From Taudactylus pleione (lineage: Eukaryota > Chordata > Amphibia > Anura > Myobatrachidae): a DNA stretch of 64,000 nucleotides. Below are positions 12,941 to 24,646 of the stretch, piece by piece. The notes below the pieces were generated by a model. It was not told where the DNA came from, did not search any database, and worked only from the letters and a program-made list of their open reading frames with translations. The number at the start of each line of letters is the position of its first letter. Position 1 is the first letter of the stretch. The stretch lies in contig JAUIMM010000719.1 of assembly GCA_031769625.1 (NCBI GenBank), forward strand, positions 1,469,001 to 1,533,000. The letters are read 5' to 3'. Made by a program: the position numbers and the translations under genes.

Positions 12941-13732
12941 CTTTACCTGGCTTCCACTAAATAGTACTCAACCTCCATCTACTTTTGCTGACCTCTGGCC
13001 TCTGATCTAGTTCTTGATTAATGAAAACATTCTATAGCATAGTATAGTTTATATTAAACTGCCATCGTGTCTGCAACTGCAAGCACACTGTTTCCTAAAT
13101 ATGCTATATTCTTTTTTAACATGCCATGTGTTTTTTTGCCACTGCTCTGACACTTAGTTTAGCCAGTCAGCTCTCTGCATCCTTTGGTCAATATGGGTGA
13201 AAACTGAAAACAATATTGTGAGCTGTGAGGTGGTAAAAATTTACTAGAAATTAATATTATTGACAAAACAGGCCCAAATTACAGGACATTAGCTGTTTTA
13301 TCAAATTTTAAAGAAATCCATATCCAACACCAAAACACCTGAGGGCAGTTTTGTCAAAACCAAAATACGATGATGAATTAGATCCAAAACCAAAACATGG
13401 TGGTCCGCACACATCTCTAGTGTAAACCAGATTAGTAACATAGCACAAGGTAGAACCTCTTCACCCCACCACTGAGCTAGCTCATTTGTTGAGTCAGTTC
13501 TGGGACTTTTCTCAAAGCCATAAATATCACAGTAGACTTTCTGTAAAATTAGAAGGCTCTAAAAGAAAGTCTTCTTGACAAACCACACCTGGATTTCCAC
13601 TGTCATTGTCAGAGCAGAACTGGGCTTCTAGAGTACTGAGTGGGGTGTGAACTTTTACTCAATGTCATCAATAACATAAAATTGCTGCTACATCACAAGG
13701 TTCTAAAAAGAAGATTGTCAATGTGAACTTGG

Positions 13733-14282
13733 GGCCTGATTCAAACCCATTCGCTAAGCAGTGTACGCATGCTACGGGCAATTATTGCATGTTGGCGCAT
13801 GCATATGCGGCAATATATGCATGCACAAGTCACTCATTGCAGTTGGGAATTGAGCGCTCGTAGGACACAGACTGGACGCTACTTTGAGTGACAGATAGTG
13901 CCGTTTGTGGGTGGTAACAGGGGAAGGTGGTTGGTAACAGGGGTGTGCTTAATTAGCAAAGAAGCATCATTGTACACATCACTTGGTTGTATTTCAGCCT
14001 GCAGTGATCGCAGTGCTTGCGGCGGGGTAAGGTCTACCTCAAGCGTTGCGTGCAGCTCCGATGGCTCTCAATGGTTTCGATTGTGGAGACACTTCCTGGA
14101 GATGACGTGTGCTAAGAAAGAAAGGTGGGTGTCTTTAAACTCTGGCATGTGATCACTCTGCTGTCTCTCTCTAAGACATAGAGGGTGTCCTTACACCACA
14201 CAGTGCGATCACGGCATTTGCATAGCCGGCCCCTTTTAGCTGCGTGAGAGCGCAGCTTAGCGTCCGGGTCTGAATGAGCTCT
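13733..14282. mobile_element. Diverged GGGCCTGATTCA-ended MITE (copy I)
   Basis: The left end ggggcctgattcaaaccc and right end gtccgggtctgaatgagctc are inverted relatives of the termini of the copies listed elsewhere. The interior has the internal phrases of those elements (gtacgcatgc, gggtggtaacaggggaaggt, gtgcttaattag). It is older and less intact than the others; the target duplication is not recognisable. It interrupts the tRNA-like repeat array. Confidence 0.6.
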
Positions 14283-15060
14283 TTAGGCTCTACCATCAGT
14301 GTCACACTACAGAGACATAAGGCCCTAGAGCCAGCGGATGCCATGAGCAAGACCTGAAACTATTCTCATTGTCAGTAATGCCCCATACAGTATCACACAA
14401 GAAAAAGAAACCTGCCTGGGGACATGAAACAGGGGCCACACACTGTAATAAAAGAGCCTAGCTACTAGCCACTTATCTTAGAAATGCTTTGAAGATAGAG
14501 ATTTTTATAATATATTGTCCAGATAAAAAATATTACCATACTGTAGTATATTGAGAGAACACCTGAACCATGAACTCCTCCATCACTGCTTATAAAGCTG
14601 TCTAACTGATAAACCTCAGAGCCAAATCATTCATTAAGCAATTGCAATGTCATCGATATTATAAACCCACCTTGCACAACACCATAAGGCCTGGGCATCC
14701 AAGGCATGGACGCTCTCTTGTAGAGCACTTGGCTACAAGAGATGCACTCAATCATGTTCTGTTTAATTCATGGTTTCTCATCTTCATTATACTATGTAGA
14801 AGGACTCACTCACAAGGTGCTAAAAAGAAACATGTTGGTGATTTGAATCAAGGCCGTCATCACCGCTGCCAGGAGACCTCTGGGGGATAAGACTTATGAG
14901 CCAGCAGCTTTGTGTAATGTAGGTGATACTTTTGTCAGTATCATCAATCTAATAAATCAACCCGGTGCAACTAGAGAAGGTTTCTAAAAGTGGTCTGTAA
15001 TATAGAGTAAATAGGCAGCACTAACAGTCCTCTCTGTAATGTCAATGGACTAAAATGTTT

Positions 15061-15232
15061 AGGGGGAGCTGTGTCAATCCTTGGAGAGAGATAAACTGGA
15101 GTAGTTGCCCAAAGCATCTAAACAGCTTCTAACTGTCATTTCAGAGACTGTGCTAGATAAATGACAGAAGCGTATTGTTGCTTTGGGCAAGTACGCCACT
15201 TTATCTCTCTCCAAGGCTTGGTACATCTCCCA
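15061..15232. mobile_element. Palindromic MITE of the ggggga...ccaatcagctcctaactgtcat type
   Basis: The arms are inverted: ccttggagagagataaa...ttgcccaaagca and tgctttgggcaa...ttatctctctccaagg, with ctaactgtcat facing atgacag near the centre. Outer ends are agggggagctgtg and tacatctcccactaa. It is related to the element at 29860-30021 (shared ctgtcatttcag/ctgtcatgttacag centre and tttatctctctcc arm). Confidence 0.6.
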
Positions 15233-17024
15233 CTAACAGAGAAGCCAACAACTACAAAATGGTCTGTCTGGAGTAGCCCGGTTACTAAAACTCAGAGCCA
15301 TCTTGAGTAAATGGTGAGATTTTTATTAAAGGCATTAACAAAAACTAACCGGGTGACCATCACAAGGCAAATACAAAAGGAATCTAGCCTGGGCCTTGAA
15401 CACCACTGGGTTATAAGATTACTGAGCCTACAGACTCTTGTGCATGTGGTGAGACTTTTATTAAGGAATCTAATTCATCAACATTCTAAACCAGCATGGT
15501 ACAAAAACACTGCCCAGGACTTCAATATAATGACCACAGAACAGCCTACTATAGCTTCTTGACCACTGAGAAAGTTCATATTTAGAGCCTGGTAATATAT
15601 CACAAATTACAGGCTGAATGTCGATTTGAAAGATTTGAGCCAGTGCCATGACTATCACCTCTTATTGATAATTTGGCAACCAAACCACTGACCCCGGTGA
15701 TGAATTAATGTCAAACAAAAAGCTTTTCTCATCAATAACATAAACCATCTTACTGTTACAAAATATAGTAAGAGGGAGCTGAATGGGGATATGAATCTGG
15801 GATTCCATTTTTGCTGTGTTGGTGTTGGAGCACCTCAAGCAACTGAGTCAGTCATGGGTTTAGTAAATATGAACACAATGTAAACAATATTGGAACCCAT
15901 CCTGCAACCTCACAAGTTACAGAAAAGAAGCCACCTCCCATCCTGTGTATTCAATCAATGTTGATCAACATCATGATCAAGTCTGGTCTAGCAAGACAAG
16001 GAACAAAAAGAAAACCAGTCTAGAGTCCACAACCAGGGCCTCCACTACCTGGGCCTCCACATTCACTGTCAAATTGGAGCTTAGCTACATCCGCATGGGT
16101 CAGCTAATGCTTTAATTGAGGCACCAGACTTTAAGAAAAGCCAGTGGTGTCATAAACTAGCGTGGTGTAACATCACAATGTACTAAATGGAAACATACAT
16201 GGATATACAAACCAGGGTCTCCACTATGACTGTCAGTGATGCATTTTGTTACCAGATTACAGAGGACATCTCATGCTTGGAGCATGGGGTGAGAGTTTCT
16301 CCATATAACTAAATAGTCATACCTGGTACTGCATCATAATGCTAATCAGACACCTGCTGGGTGAATTATTCTAGTTTCTCCACTAATAGTGACAGCAAAG
16401 CTCAGGTTATATGATCACTGAGACAGCTGATGCAGAAAGTCAAGTGACATTTCCAATTTTTATTACTAAAACGTGCCCACCTAAGAATTTTAGTGGGGCC
16501 TCTAATCTCTCTGCCTGTGCAGCACCTGGCTACAAGACCACTCAGCCAACTTATGTATTGAGACTTTTCTCTATATCATCTTGGTAGAATATAACACAGG
16601 TGCTTAAAGAAAATCTGTTTAGGAAATAGAACTGAGTTTCCACCACACAGTGACAGTTAGTCAAGAATGTTCATTAGACAATCAAGTCAGCTCATTCCTT
16701 ATGTAAAGATTGGGACTTAACTCAATATCAGCAAAATCATAAACCAGCCAAAAGCAACATCACAAGGAAAAAATAGAATCCGGCTTAGGGATTCAGACAG
16801 GACCTTCATCATCATCTTCTAGCATCCACCTGATGTATGAAATGTGATGCTTTTCTCAGTGTCATCCTTATCAATAACCAGAAGAGTGCACCATCATTAG
16901 GTTCTATAAGGTGGCTCACATGAGGACAGTAACCGGGATCCCCCTCCATCGCTGCCAGAGCAGCTCCTGGCTAATAGATAATAGATCACAGAGAGATTTA
17001 CACATTGTACCCCCATCTTATTAC

Positions 17025-17066
17025 CTGAGCTGTACACACTGGATGATTTTGTACTGTATTGATCTG
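17025..17066 (-). CDS. Host gene, coding exon 4 (42 bp, phase 1-1)
   Basis: The acceptor tatttctctag precedes and the donor GTAATAAG follows on the minus strand. In phase 1 the exon is open and encodes ADQYSTKSSSVYSS plus one base, a Ser-rich segment with no recognisable domain. The length is divisible by three, so skipping it would keep frame. It sits between the exons at 18321-18256 and 10854-10807. Confidence 0.65.
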
Positions 17067-17868
17067 CTAGAGAAATAAGAGATTGTTAACATGAGATTAC
17101 ACCAGGACAGGCGTTTACAGTATGCCGTCTATCCCTTTATATACACAGGGTTTTCCACTTTAAATAACACATAAATAATAATTGTGCTCCATTCCCTCCC
17201 ACCTCATACCAAGCTTTAGCAGATAACCATTGTCAATAAATCCTTCCTTCATGTATTCATGTTGCTATATGTTAAATGACACAAATATATTATTACATCA
17301 AGAAAATAGTAGCAATTGTTTAATGTTATAACAGTATCACCAGCTGCAGAGTCTGTGTGAGTACCATATACATCATCATTATTTGTTTTTATTTGTTAGC
17401 ATGTTGTTATGACCAGGTTAGTCCCAGTTATCAATAGTCCCTTCTGGTTGCTCCCTGCCCTGTTATTTCTTTTTACATGTCTATAATAGTGCAGGTCCTA
17501 CAAAATGTATCACACAAGGAATCAGAGCTTAGCGTGTAGGTGATGGTCAGAGGGGAGATCCGGCAGCAGCTGACAGAAGGCAGATTGGGCCAGGTGGGGC
17601 CACGTAGAACAGAAACAGCTGTGGGAAGAAGCTCTCCCATATTTCAGGGCACTTTTCTTTATGGTAGAGAAAATCTCCTGTGTAATCTATATATCAGCTG
17701 TGTAATGGCCCATGTGACTGTAATAACACAGTGAGTCACCTGTTTCCATCAGTCAGTCTCCTGCTGTCCTTCATTACTTCCTATATGTCAGAGCTGCAAA
17801 CCTGCCTCTAATCAAACCTTAATTATTTTTATAGGGAAAATATTCAGCAAGGCTCCACCTATTCATAA

Positions 17869-18185
17869 GCCGGCCACACACTAGACCAACTTTCATCCAA
17901 CCAGCCAACTAGTTGATTAGTTGGAATGAAAACCTGGTAAGGTATGGGAGCAAATGACAATCAGCAATTTGCTCCCAAACACCGGAAAATGGACAAAAAC
18001 TATTATTTGAACAAATTGTTTTAATCAAACATTTAACAAACTTGTCTGACGCCATTTTCATCTGTTTTCTGGCATTTAGGAGCAAATTGCTGATCATCAG
18101 TTACTCCCATACGTTACCAGATTTTCATTCCAACCAATCAACTAGTTGGCTGGTTGGATGAAAGTTGGTCTAGTGTGTGGCCATC
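17869..18185. mobile_element. piggyBac-like MITE with about 80-bp inverted arms
   Basis: The left end ggccacacactagaccaact and the right end agttggtctagtgtgtggcc are inverted. Matching continues through tttcatccaaccagccaact and agcaatttgctccca with their inverses. The right flank is TTAA at 18186-18189; the left flank is ATAA, one mutation away. A TTAA target is typical of piggyBac elements. The interior has a few open frames but no transposase. Confidence 0.6.
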
Positions 18186-18255
18186 TTAAGTCATCCTAAT
18201 TGCACCAGACAAATGGCTGCTATATTAGATGTTTCGTGTGATGACAGTACTGTAC

Positions 18256-18321
18256 CTCTGGATTGTCTGGCGTAGTCATTTTCAGAAGATGATCCATCAC
18301 TATCTCTTGGATCTACAAATT
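18256..18321 (-). CDS. Host gene, coding exon 3 (66 bp, phase 1-1)
   Basis: On the minus strand the acceptor tatgttttag precedes and GTACAG follows. In the phase left by the exon at 23850-23575 it encodes EFVDPRDSDGSSSENDYARQ then SR plus one base. This is acidic, Ser-rich, probably disordered sequence at the start of the C-terminal tail. The clean fit of length (66), acceptor, donor and frame is the support. Confidence 0.65.
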
Positions 18322-18476
18322 CTAAAACATAAATATAGAGAGTATTATATACACGGCGATAGATACTACGGTCACTTGTTCTTTATGACACCACATTTAT
18401 AGACTGTTTATAAATAGGGGAACAATAATCCTCAGCCCACTAACATACCTGTAGCACTAACGTTTCTCTTTCTTAA

Positions 18477-18795
18477 GGTGCGTACACACATAACGATTTT
18501 TTGAACGATTTAACTATAATGACATCGTTATCGTTCAATCGTTGAAGAAATTGTTCAGTTTCTGAGTTACAACTATGAGCGATTATTGTTTATGCGCGTT
18601 CCCGGTTTTAGTTTGTAGTTCATTGTGACTGACCAACTGAACGATTTTCATTAAGGGAAGTTAGAAAAATCATTTGCAGTTCAAAAAATCATTCATTACA
18701 CTTTAAAAAAATCTGACAGATAATCTGACAGAAAATCGTTCTTAAAACCGTTCAGAAAATCATTGGTAACAAAATCATTACGTGTGTATGCACCT
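18477..18795. mobile_element. piggyBac-like MITE with exact TTAA duplication
   Basis: Both flanks are TTAA (18473-18476 and 18796-18799). Ends are ggtgcgtacacacataacg and its near inverse attacgtgtgtatgcacc; the inverted similarity continues through gattttttgaacgattt/aaaatcattg. Non-coding, with no transposase remnant. The element is distinct from the one at 17869-18185 although both use the same target. Confidence 0.75.
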
Positions 18796-18799
18796 TTAA

Positions 18800-20185
18800 C
18801 CAGCAACAGTGTTGCTAGTCAATGTAGTCTTCATTAAGGCTTGATCAGGGTTGGTCTGGCCCACAGAAGTACAGGGGGAATCCCCGGTGGGCCCCAGTGC
18901 CTGTGGGCCCACCCCCCTCCTCTAGATGTCAGGTTTCAGACCTCAAATTATAGATTGTTACTCTATTAGACAGTGGAAGTGGAGCAGAACCAACTGATCA
19001 ACCAACTGATCAACAAGGGGGCTTGCTTTCCTTCTATAGAAACTACACCAATATTAGCCCAGCCTGGGTATTGTCAGGGTGCATCTACTGATGGGGATCT
19101 GTCTACTACCGCTGGGGAATCAGCCAGAACATCATCACCATCTTCAATTTTCAACGATGGGTAAAAAAACAAAAAACTGAAATAGTCGGAAGGGTACATT
19201 TTGTCACCTGGTAAACGAGACAGGTCTGCATTTAACAACAACCTAAGCGCTGCATATGACTGCCTCAGTGCTGTAGGACAGAAGAAAAAGCCTGGTGTGA
19301 CTGGAAAGAGTTATAGGCTGAAAAGAAAAGATCCTTTATATATTGATATATAATAATCTACAGCTGGTATGAGGCTATATTTACCTTGTGTGCTGGAATA
19401 CCTGATTTAAACACGTGTGGAGTGTTTCGAGCACATGACTATTCCTGTGTTCACTACTATTGCATGTTAACACTTTGGAATTTATGTGTTCATATATATA
19501 TTTTTGGATTACACTGTTTGTTTTTGTTTTTTTCTGTCTTTTAGATTACATCGAGACAATTACACAAAGAAAGTACATAAGGATCCATCTTCAGACTTTA
19601 TGGACTGGGTATTAACAGTATTCACGCACTGAAGGTGCCGCTCCTTCATCCTTTGTAAATATATATATATATATATATATATATAGTGGTAGAATGAAGC
19701 TAGGTGACATTGGTCAACCACTGAATCTGTGCTGGGTTGCCTAACTGATCTGCTGCCCAGAGGATACAGCCCAGATAGGGCTTTGGCAGCCAAGTCAGGA
19801 GGCCAGTGGCCAAGGAGGTCATTAAGGCAGGAGGACAGGAGACCATGGGGTTGGAAGGCAGGAAGGCCAGTTGGCGATAACTGCAGAAATCAGGCAGGAC
19901 TCTGTGGCTCTGTGTGAAGTTGTGCACAGGCTAGCTGCCCTTGATAGTTAGGGCTGGAGAAGTGAGGCAGTGACCTCTGTTACAGTATTCTGATGAAACT
20001 AAAGCACCACATAAAAAAATCACTTCAAGAAAGGCCTAGATAATTTAATATCAATTTAAATGTAATTAACTTTCTGGTGGTGCCACACCTACCTAGACCA
20101 ATGGAGATGGAACTCACTATTGGGAACTCAGGAAAACCTGCTGCAGAAACTCAGAACAGTATTGTTATTGGTCTGGAATTGGAAT
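18800..20185. other. Intronic DNA with simple repeats
   Basis: Includes a TATA run at 19655-19685 and GC-richer unique-looking sequence at 19720-19960. No exon with matching splice sites and phase was found on the minus strand, and no protein family is recognisable. Confidence 0.4.
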
Positions 20186-20425
20186 TGTGTGCAGCCCTGG
20201 AACCTCTCCATGACCCCAGCCCTGGAACCTCACCATGGCCCCAGCCCTAGAACCTCACCATGACCCCAGCCCTGTTACCTCACCATGACCCCAGCCCTGG
20301 AACCTCACCATGACCCCAGCCCTGGAACCTGGGAATTCATAAATGAGCAACTAGGAACTCAGAACTGCCATCTGACCACTGTGTGCAGCTCTGGAACCTC
20401 ACCATGACCCCACCCCTGGATCTGG
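20185..20425. repeat. Short 25-bp minisatellite
   Basis: A unit close to ccctggaacctcaccatgac cccag repeats about five to six times between 20195 and 20330, with a further partial copy at 20390-20415. Variants include ccctagaacc and ccctgttacc. The surrounding 20100-20600 region has additional ggaactcagaac phrases. Confidence 0.75.
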
Positions 20426-21033
20426 AACCTGGACTCAGAACTCAACAACTGAATAAACAGAAATAAAAAAGGCAGGACTGTCAACTGTAGCAACAGCCCA
20501 CACCTAGAACCCACAAACTGATCCACATCACTGGAATTGGTCCTGAGAGACAAAGAGCCAGCCCTAGCCACAAGACCCCAGACCAGAGAAGCCTTTCACT
20601 AGGCACCCATATAATGTGTAACTGGTGACCTCCATGGACAGCCAATGATTGTGGAGCAGAAGAAAAGCCCAGTGATCACAGAAACTACTGCTGAGGCACC
20701 AGGGACAGGTGGTGAAACACACAGGCACCCATGTACTTGCAGAGACTGATCACTGACCGAGAATGGTGCAGAGTACAAGGAGATCACAGGAAGAGGGCAG
20801 AATGGAGCCCTGGAACCAAGAACTATCCATAGCAAGGAAACACTTTATTCAAGCAATGGGTGGACTCCGAACTTGGTTTAAATAGGGTGCTGTGAGTGTC
20901 TATAGGTGGATCAGATCAGGTGATCATGGATACTGTACACTGGGAGAATCAGTCAGTCACCTGATAGAATCCAGTATGGTCACACCCATGTTTGCTGGCA
21001 GATTGTTTACATTTGCTGCTGCAGTGTCTAGAT

Positions 21034-21387
21034 CAGTGGTTCTTAACCTGGGTTCGATCGAACCCCAGGGGTTCAGTGAGTCAGTCTCAGGGGTTTGGCC
21101 GAGGTGTGTGTCCTTTCTATTCGCCAGGGTTGCCAGGTGCATTAATATACTTTTGGCATTCACACAATACTTTTATGGCATTTTTGTTTTGTTGGTTCTG
21201 TTCTTTGAATACCGTGATTTTATGTGCAACTAATGCATGGTTCATTTTGTGCACTAATAAAATATATATCTCTATTTTTTGAATTTGAAAAAAAAAACCA
21301 TTATATTTTTCCAACTATGAAGGGTTCAGTGAATGCACGTATGAAACTTGTGGGGTTCAGTACCTCCAACAAGGTTAAGAACCACTG
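21034..21387. mobile_element. hAT MITE with exact 8-bp target duplication
   Basis: The ends are cagtggttcttaacctgggt and its inverse aaggttaagaaccactg. The 8-bp direct repeat GTCTAGAT flanks it (21026-21033 and 21388-21395). An 8-bp duplication with CAGNG... ends is diagnostic of the hAT superfamily. The 354-bp body has no transposase. The terminus is a close relative of the outer element at 34047-42383 (cagtggttcccaaactg), so the two are probably members of one Charlie-like group. Confidence 0.88.
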
Positions 21388-22079
21388 GTCTAGATTTTGC
21401 CTGGATCACAGTGATATGGCACTACCGGACGCGGTAAGTGGGGCTAAGACCCTGATGTATGACGTGCCATTACTGACCCTACCGTCCACATTATGTAGCA
21501 GAGATCAAGTTTCATTAAACTTGGTAATGTTTTGCCAACCTTCAATGTTGGAGGCCTGTGCCCACTGTAGCCTCCATAGGCAATGACATATCTATAATGC
21601 TAACGCAGCGGCTACTGTGAGTTTGTAGGGTTCTGGAAGGTCTGTGATTAGCGCTAGATCATCTGACCAGCTGGGGGGAGGAGCGCACTAACACGTTTCA
21701 TCTACGTGATTACATTTTCTCAAAGTGTGCTCCTAGGAAACAACGCTCCTCCTAATATAACTCCAGACTCAGTATAATCATTTGCTGATGAGCGAGACAG
21801 ATTAAGTATTCGATCCTGATAATGCATTATTCCAGCTAAATATACATTACTATGACCATTTTATGTATAGAAACATATGGACAAACAGGTGATGAAGGGA
21901 TCTATTTATCAAGTAATATTTATGGGTGTTTTTTGGGGGGGATATATTCAAAAATTAAGGATCCCCAAAACGTACCATAAAGCAGATATCTCTGATATCA
22001 GTGGAGGTCTCTACATTTCTGACAGCTTCTGCAGCCCCCATAGGATTCTCTGGGGGTCACTGTTCTGCCAGGTTTACTG

Positions 22080-23330
22080 TGTGGTCAGTGGACTGCCCAT
22101 GCACAGACTCTGATGTGATCAAGCCCCGCCCCCGGCGAAACGTACGTCATCTTACTTGAGTCATAGCAGGCTGTTGGAGCAGGAAGGCACCAGCCCGTAC
22201 GGCAGTGTGCTAGGATTTCCCCGCATCTGCCGCCGAATCTGCACGAGATGGCCAGGTATCTCCCTGGGGAAGCCACGTGGAAGGAGATTCCCACTGCCGC
22301 TACCGTCTCCTCCAAAGCCTGCGCCCTCTGTGCATGTTCACAGTTACCTCTCCCTCGTGGATCAGCGGCACACTTTAAGGATTTCCTCATACAATTTTAC
22401 TAAGCTAAGTAAACACGTCCATGCAGATACACTCACTATATGCCCTAGTCTCCTAGTCCAAGCACACTGTCACTTGCTATTTGAGTAATATCCTCTTGAT
22501 ATATGCACTTCCAACAGCATTATTGTGGTGATATATTTGGATTAATAATTGGGCATTTTGGATATGGACATCTATAGATTGTATATCATGATGTATTAAC
22601 TGGGACTCCCTGTATATAACATACAGATGTGATAACAGGACATTTGGGAATTTTCTCTGTTTAAAACAATCCTTTTCCTTCTTTAGAATGATTGATTAAT
22701 ACCCACTGCAGTGTTACGATCTGGTTATAACCTATTAGTTTAACCATTACAGGGATATGCTGCAGTTTATGATTCTGTATACACATGATCACACATTGTG
22801 AAAAGATTTACAATCTGTTGTTAAGATGTATTATATCTTTTAAAATGTACAATTGTGTTACTAAAGTGTGAGTGACAGCCATTATCTGCCGCTGCTCGTG
22901 GTGTGGCACTATTTTTATCAGATTAAAATATTGGCATCTTAGTGGTACATTAGTGTTTTGCACAAGAGGGATCACTCTGTTAATCTAATGTCGCTCAACT
23001 AAACTTTTTTGAATCTATAGAGGGCAAACCCCTTTGTATATGAGCTGGCTCCCTTGATTATAAGGGTTTAATAAGGTATATGTTGTATGTATGTATGTCC
23101 GTTTATGTAGGTTACCTTGTTTTAGTAATATTATATTAAAAGTTATATTTTAATTATCTTTAATATCATATGAGTGCCCCCAACAAAAAGTCTTCTTTCT
23201 TCATGGTCTCTTGTTGATACTTTTCTGACTTTGGGGAGCACCACCAACCTATAATATTGGCCCACAGAGTGGAGGCTTAATTAATCTAGTTGGTATATGA
23301 TTATTTGTATGTACTTCAGGTCCTGAGGGA
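22080..23330 (+). mobile_element. Penelope-like element fragment (tail region) with hammerhead-like motif
   Basis: Starting with the ribozyme-like motif at 22112-22151, the sequence runs through GC-rich DNA. It then becomes AT-rich (gttatattttaattatcttt) and ends with gtgcccccaacaaaaagtct before cccacagagtggag. No reverse transcriptase or GIY-YIG frame survives. The assignment rests on the motif and the likeness in layout to the better bounded insertions at 25306-27967 and 53365-54428. Boundaries are approximate. Confidence 0.35.
22112..22151 (+). ncRNA. Hammerhead-like RNA motif 5 (degenerate core)
   Basis: Possible pairing: stem I GAT (22112-22114) with ATC (22149-22151); core GTGATCA followed by an extra A; stem II GCC (22123-22125) with GGC (22134-22136); GAAA (22137-22140); stem III ACG/CGT around TA; then U-C at the expected cleavage site. 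The core differs from CUGANGA at the first and sixth positions, so self-cleavage is unlikely without compensation. The layout is the same as in the other four motifs. Confidence 0.35.
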
Positions 23331-23574
23331 CTTGAAAGTAGGTCTCTTATATCAGTCTGGTGCGACTCTCACCCCCATGTGTCTCTGCATGCACAGAACA
23401 TCCCTGGCTCACCATATGAAAGTGAAATTATTGCACATCGCAAGGACAGGATTTTTAGTACATTTGTGAGAAATTCTGAATCCTGTTCATTAGTACATAT
23501 GCCCCAAAGAGTGAATCCAATAATGCACCTTAAACTCATCACACAATTGTGCTCCAGTATTCTGTGGTAAGTAC

Positions 23575-23850
23575 CTGCTTTGCTTTTCGGAGTGTGTGAC
23601 ATAATGTCCACGAGTTTGCATATTTTCTTATACAGCAAGTCGTACTCATCCTGGAGCTGTAGGGAGCCGGGGGGCTGATTGCCTCTCGCATCCAAACCAT
23701 GAAAGTCAAAGGATTCCTTCTCCGCGTCACTGATGAGAATCAGCGCACAGGCGAATCTGTCTATCAGGGGCTGATCCTGTAATATCCTTCTCTTGTTGTT
23801 GTCACTAACATCCTCCGGGTCATCCAGCAACACAATGACATTTTCTTTTC
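23575..23850 (-). CDS. Host gene, coding exon 2 (276 bp, phase 1-1)
   Basis: On the minus strand the acceptor aaattttaaacag precedes and the donor GTACTT follows. Joined to the exon ending at 32521 it opens with G-K-E-N-V-I-V-L-L-D-D-P, then DNNKRRILQDQPLIDRFACA and LILISDAEKES, then a charged helix-like stretch (LQDEYDLLYKKICKLVDIM) and HTPKSKA. The hydrophobic runs VIVLLDD and CALILIS look like successive beta strands of an alternating beta/alpha fold. The family is unknown to me. The open frame runs on leftward past the donor, which is why a naive ORF looks longer (to 23369). Confidence 0.75.
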
Positions 23851-24646
23851 CTGTTTAAAATTTGAATATAGAAAATGTAGTTAATACAAAACAGGTCAGA
23901 AATAATATCTTAAAGTCTGAAGTGTCGCTCTTAAGTTATGTAACAACAACAACAACAACAACATCAAAACAGAATGAGGATCAATCCCATAGAAACCGGC
24001 CTGCCCAATAACAGAGCACTCAGCGATAGCGGAAAATGCTGTCATAGGCAGGGGGAGTGCTATTTACACACTGTGGTGACATTTCAGCTGAAGAGTAGGT
24101 AATACCAAGGGGTGAGCCTCCTGGCCTTACATTAGAGTTGGAAGTGGACAGCTTACAGAGCTCTTGTGTTCTGCAGGAGCAATGTAAGATAAGTATTGGG
24201 ACTTTCATTCCATCTCCAGGTTACGTGCTCAGAACCTACTGCACCCTTCAGTGTTCTCACTTCCGTATGTGCCAGAATGATAGCAGCATAGGTATAACAG
24301 GAGCAGGGAGGGGGCTCAGAGGAAGAGAAGAGGAGCAACAAAAAGGGAAGGAGAATAGAAAAAAAGTAAGAGAAGAGAAGTGGAGAGATAAAAAGTGGAG
24401 ATAGTATAAAAATCAGACCATAGAGACAGAGATAAATCTAAGCAGCAATCACTTACACTGCATGACTTCCACAATACATCAGGATGCAGACTACAGGTAG
24501 CTGTGATACTGGGACTCACTGACCCTCACTAATAGATCAAATCATTGGACGTTTGGGGGGTATTTAACTTATTTCAAAACTTAAGTGAAGGATCTTCAAT
24601 GTACAATAGGTAACACTATATAAGGATGGTGCTGCCACAACACAGA

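Larger units (their letters stand above)
13430..17000 (-). repeat. Ancient array of tRNA-like repeats, minus orientation, interrupted by MITEs
   Basis: A loose unit recurs many times: a phrase like aaccagggtctccac(c/t)at..ctgtcagagca, then ctggctacaagaccactcagccagc, then attgagacttttctcaatatcatcaa, then cataaaccagcttg, then caacatcacaaggttctaaa. Instances are visible near 13440, 13600, 14730, 14820, 15400, 16210, 16540, 16640 and 16780, at uneven spacings of roughly 140-280 bp. Reverse-complemented, the first parts resemble a tRNA: TGGCTGAGTGGTCTTGTAGCCAG is like an A box region, and GGTTCGAAT-like sequence is like a B box. I infer a tandemly amplified tRNA-derived element, very old. It fills the intron between coding exons 4 and 5. 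Confidence 0.45.

Noticed and set aside
20892..21586. Plus-strand frames of 96-120 codons
   Set aside because: They run across the ends of the hAT MITE at 21034-21387 and have no recognisable content.
23369..23574. Extension of the host exon frame beyond 23575
   Set aside because: Open, but the GTACTT donor at 23574 and the phase match with the exon at 18321 make this intron.
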